This document shows, one piece after another, positions 62,144 through 64,000 of a DNA stretch of 64,000 nucleotides. A program made the position numbers and the translations under genes. Where the stretch lies: assembly GCA_947564735.1 (NCBI GenBank), contig CANOEC010000011.1, forward strand, positions 1-64,000, read 5' to 3'. Source of the DNA: an uncultured Lachnospiraceae bacterium. GTDB taxonomy: Bacteria > Bacillota > Clostridia > Lachnospirales > Lachnospiraceae. Position 1 is the first letter of the stretch. Each line of letters starts with the position of its first letter. The notes beneath the pieces were generated by a model that worked only from the letters and a program-made list of their open reading frames with translations, was not told the DNA's origin and ran no database searches.

Positions 62144-62172
62144 ATTCTATCCGCATGAATGCACTTTGTCAA
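62144..62172 (-). promoter_or_regulatory. Strong sigma-A promoter of the proS leader
   Basis: TTGACA, exactly 17 bases, then TAGAAT on the minus strand, just after the NahK-like gene. The start of transcription would be near 62137. Confidence 0.8.
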
Positions 62173-62205
62173 CTGCCTTTTCAGAAAGCTGCATCTACTC
62201 ATTTT

Positions 62206-63285
62206 TCAACAAAGCCGCATCTGCTCCCACTTCCGTTCCATATCCGCCACAAGTGCAAGCTGCGTACGGCAGCGGTCCAGATTCTGTCCCTCACGCTCCG
62301 TATGGTAATACGTATCTCCCTGCAGGTAATCCGTCAAAAACCGCATCCCCTGTTCCAGCGTGATGGTCTTGGCGCCCAAGGGAAGCGTCTCAATCTCCTT
62401 AGGCGTCAGTCTTCCCCCGCAGCCTTCTAAAAACCCTTTCGCATACGCCCGGTACAATTCCAGCGAAAGCGACACCCTGCTTAAATCCGTCTCATCCTCC
62501 ATCGCCGTATTGGCACCGAAACGGATGGCATCACCAAAATCATATGCACATAATCCCGGCATAATCGTGTCTAAATCCACAATGCAGACCGCCTCATGCG
62601 TATCGGCGTCTAGCAGGATATTATTTAGCTTGGTGTCATTGTGTGTAATGCGCAGGGGCAGCTCTCCCCTCTGCAATAAATCTGTCAGAACAGAAATCTC
62701 CTCCTTACGTGCCTTGATAAACGCAATTTCCTGCCCCACAGACTCCGCCCGGTGACAAATATCTTCCGTCACTGCCTGCTCAAAAGCCTGATACCGCTTG
62801 GGTGTGTTATGAAAATCGGGGATTGTCTCATGCAGCGACTCTGCCGGATAATCCGCAAGCTGCGCCTGAAATCTGCCAAATGCAAGACCGCTCGCATAGA
62901 ACTCCTCCGCGTTCTTTGCCTGATCCAAGGAAACAATATGTTCTATCAAAAGATAAACCCGCCAGTCACTCCCGTCTGCATCGGTATAATAATATGTTCC
63001 GTCCTTCGCCGGGATTACCGTCATCGTCTCCCGTTCCGGGTTTCCGCCTGCCTGTTTGATCCGCTCCCGCAGATACGCCGTCACATTCACGATATTCTCC
63101 ATCAAACCATCCGTATCGCGGAAAATATCCGTATTAATCTTCTGTAAAATATATTTCTTTACTCCGTCCGTCGTCACCAGAAACGTATGGTTGATATGTC
63201 CGCTGCCATGCGGTGTTACATCTGTTACCTCACCCTCCAGCATAAAATGTTCCAAAAGCTCTCTCTTATCCGCAGTTACCCCCAT
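62206..63285 (-). CDS. Aminoglycoside-phosphotransferase-fold sugar kinase (NahK-like)
   Basis: The 359-residue kinase-fold protein has SGHINHTFLV (P-loop-like) near residue 28, the catalytic ITHNDTKLNNILLD (HxDxxxxN) near residue 215, and CIVDLDTIMPGLCAYDFGDA (metal-binding Asp) near 245. The pattern with DxDxxMPG fits N-acetylhexosamine 1-kinase (NahK), which feeds lacto-N-biose and mucin sugars into metabolism. No LNB operon is next to it. GAGGGAAGG lies directly upstream. It follows the O-antigen ligase-like gene by 21 bases. Confidence 0.85.
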   Translation of the reverse strand: MGVTADKRELLEHFMLEGEVTDVTPHGSGHINHTFLVTTDGVKKYILQKINTDIFRDTDGLMENIVNVTAYLRERIKQAGGNPERETMTVIPAKDGTYYYTDADGSDWRVYLLIEHIVSLDQAKNAEEFYASGLAFGRFQAQLADYPAESLHETIPDFHNTPKRYQAFEQAVTEDICHRAESVGQEIAFIKARKEEISVLTDLLQRGELPLRITHNDTKLNNILLDADTHEAVCIVDLDTIMPGLCAYDFGDAIRFGANTAMEDETDLSRVSLSLELYRAYAKGFLEGCGGRLTPKEIETLPLGAKTITLEQGMRFLTDYLQGDTYYHTEREGQNLDRCRTQLALVADMERKWEQMRLC

Positions 63286-63306
63286 GCCTTCCCTCCATTC
63301 TCACCT

Positions 63307-64000
63307 TCACTCAGACTTCTGTCTGGCAATATACTCTCCAATCCCCATCAGAATAAAAACAAAGGGGGTGCAGAGCACTTGTTGATAGCAGAAAAAATTG
63401 TAACACATATAAGATATACAGGCTGCCGCGATACCGGCAAGCAGAATATCCTTTCTATGATTCCGCATAAATCTGGCGACTGCCGTCACATAAATTCCAA
63501 TGTATGCCGCCGCTCCCAAAATCCCGCCGTTAATTAGAATATTCAGCCATTCGTTATGGGCGTTCGTCAACTGTTTCTCTCCCCAAAGCAGCTCCTCCTC
63601 CGCACTGTAATAAGCGTTCAGATAACTGCTGAAGCAATCCGGTCCGACGCCGAATAGCTTATAGCGCCATTTTTCCTCCCAAAAAACCTTCGCGCTAAAC
63701 TGCCATATTCTTCCTCTGCCGTTTCCCCAACTGTCATTCCAATTGAAATAGGAGATGCCTGCCAGTCTGTCCGCCACCCTCTCCGGCAACAGCCCCCGCG
63801 TCTGCAGAACAATCAGCGCCACAACTCCCGCTATCGCCACAAATACCGCCAACAGCACAATCCACCGTATCTTACTAAGCAAAGCTGCCAGATATCTCAG
63901 TTCCGGCTCTTTTTGGCCCATCCCATACAGCACAGCCGTCACCGCAAGACAGAGAAAGAACAGCACCCATGTCAGACCAGAAGTCCACATAATCTTCGTC
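63307..64000 (-). CDS. O-antigen ligase/polymerase-like (Wzy_C) membrane protein, 5' end outside window
   Basis: The frame is open through the right edge, so this is the C-terminal 230 residues of a larger protein. Membrane helices are seen near the edge (LTWVLFFLCLAVTAVLYGMG), then WIVLLAVFVAIAGVVALIVL, and near the end. The Wzy_C hallmark is LTNAHNEWLNILINGGILGA (His-Asn-x-x-Leu) in an outer loop. Such proteins join or polymerise surface sugars. It has the same direction as the sugar kinase gene. Confidence 0.85.
   Translation of the reverse strand, partial: TKIMWTSGLTWVLFFLCLAVTAVLYGMGQKEPELRYLAALLSKIRWIVLLAVFVAIAGVVALIVLQTRGLLPERVADRLAGISYFNWNDSWGNGRGRIWQFSAKVFWEEKWRYKLFGVGPDCFSSYLNAYYSAEEELLWGEKQLTNAHNEWLNILINGGILGAAAYIGIYVTAVARFMRNHRKDILLAGIAAACISYMCYNFFCYQQVLCTPFVFILMGIGEYIARQKSE

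Noticed and set aside
1-64000. tRNA, rRNA or CRISPR arrays
   Set aside because: No cloverleaf with a GTTCGANTC loop, rRNA core or spaced repeat series was found by eye on either strand.

Overview
The window looks like chromosomal DNA of a Clostridia-class Bacillota, most likely a Lachnospiraceae-type gut anaerobe. The reasons are a proline T-box leader, a class II GalT beside GalK, a YhaM-type exoribonuclease, MutS2, a VanW-family wall protein, S1C/PDZ and BlaR1/M56 sensors, strong GGAGG ribosome binding sites and a low-to-middle G+C content. No rRNA, tRNA or CRISPR array was seen.

From 1 to about 21.4 kb everything lies on the minus strand and reads as an accessory island. In transcription order it runs: the rlmD gene (a rRNA methyltransferase whose usual C-terminal extension is cut off by an in-frame amber codon); a HAD-fold protein; a 30-residue metallophosphoesterase stub; a WYL regulator; an unknown protein; an intact metallophosphoesterase; two more unknown proteins; a metallophosphoesterase with a one-base frameshift; GNAT, TnpV and HTH debris; a frameshifted TPR gene; a DUF262/DUF1524 endonuclease-like protein that lacks the family's DGQQR motif; a methyltransferase; a beheaded Schlafen-type regulator; an XRE-DUF5680 regulator coupled to a radical SAM protein; and a complete type I restriction-modification operon hsdR-hsdM-hsdS followed by an AAA ATPase whose reading frame stops early. 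The island mixes intact defence or RNA-damage-like genes with many broken ones.

From 21.6 to 41.8 kb the content is mainly housekeeping: RlmD, YhaM, a protease-like protein without its catalytic triad, MutS2, a two-component pair, TrmL, an aminotransferase with its Lrp regulator, an AIR-synthase-like protein, a VanW protein, a 30-residue membrane peptide, a DEDDh exonuclease, an XRE regulator, and an AraC-galK-galT galactose module.

From 42 to 58.4 kb the theme is signal sensing at the membrane: an XRE membrane protein with a lipoprotein, a hybrid histidine kinase with a stand-alone receiver, a membrane-anchored amidase, and two BlaI/M56 modules. The second module carries a BNR-repeat M56 sensor and is followed by a membrane protein with a VCBS-like motif and a radical SAM protein. 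An AlbA_2-type regulator with nested inverted repeats upstream sits between the two modules. The last part (58.5-64 kb) holds acetate kinase, prolyl-tRNA synthetase with its T-box, a NahK-like sugar kinase and the end of an O-antigen ligase-like gene.

A family of small perfect hairpins with a GC-(3 nt)-GC tip is scattered through the window, mostly between genes. One tandem pair lies in frame inside the second M56 gene. All calls were made by eye; no database search was run.
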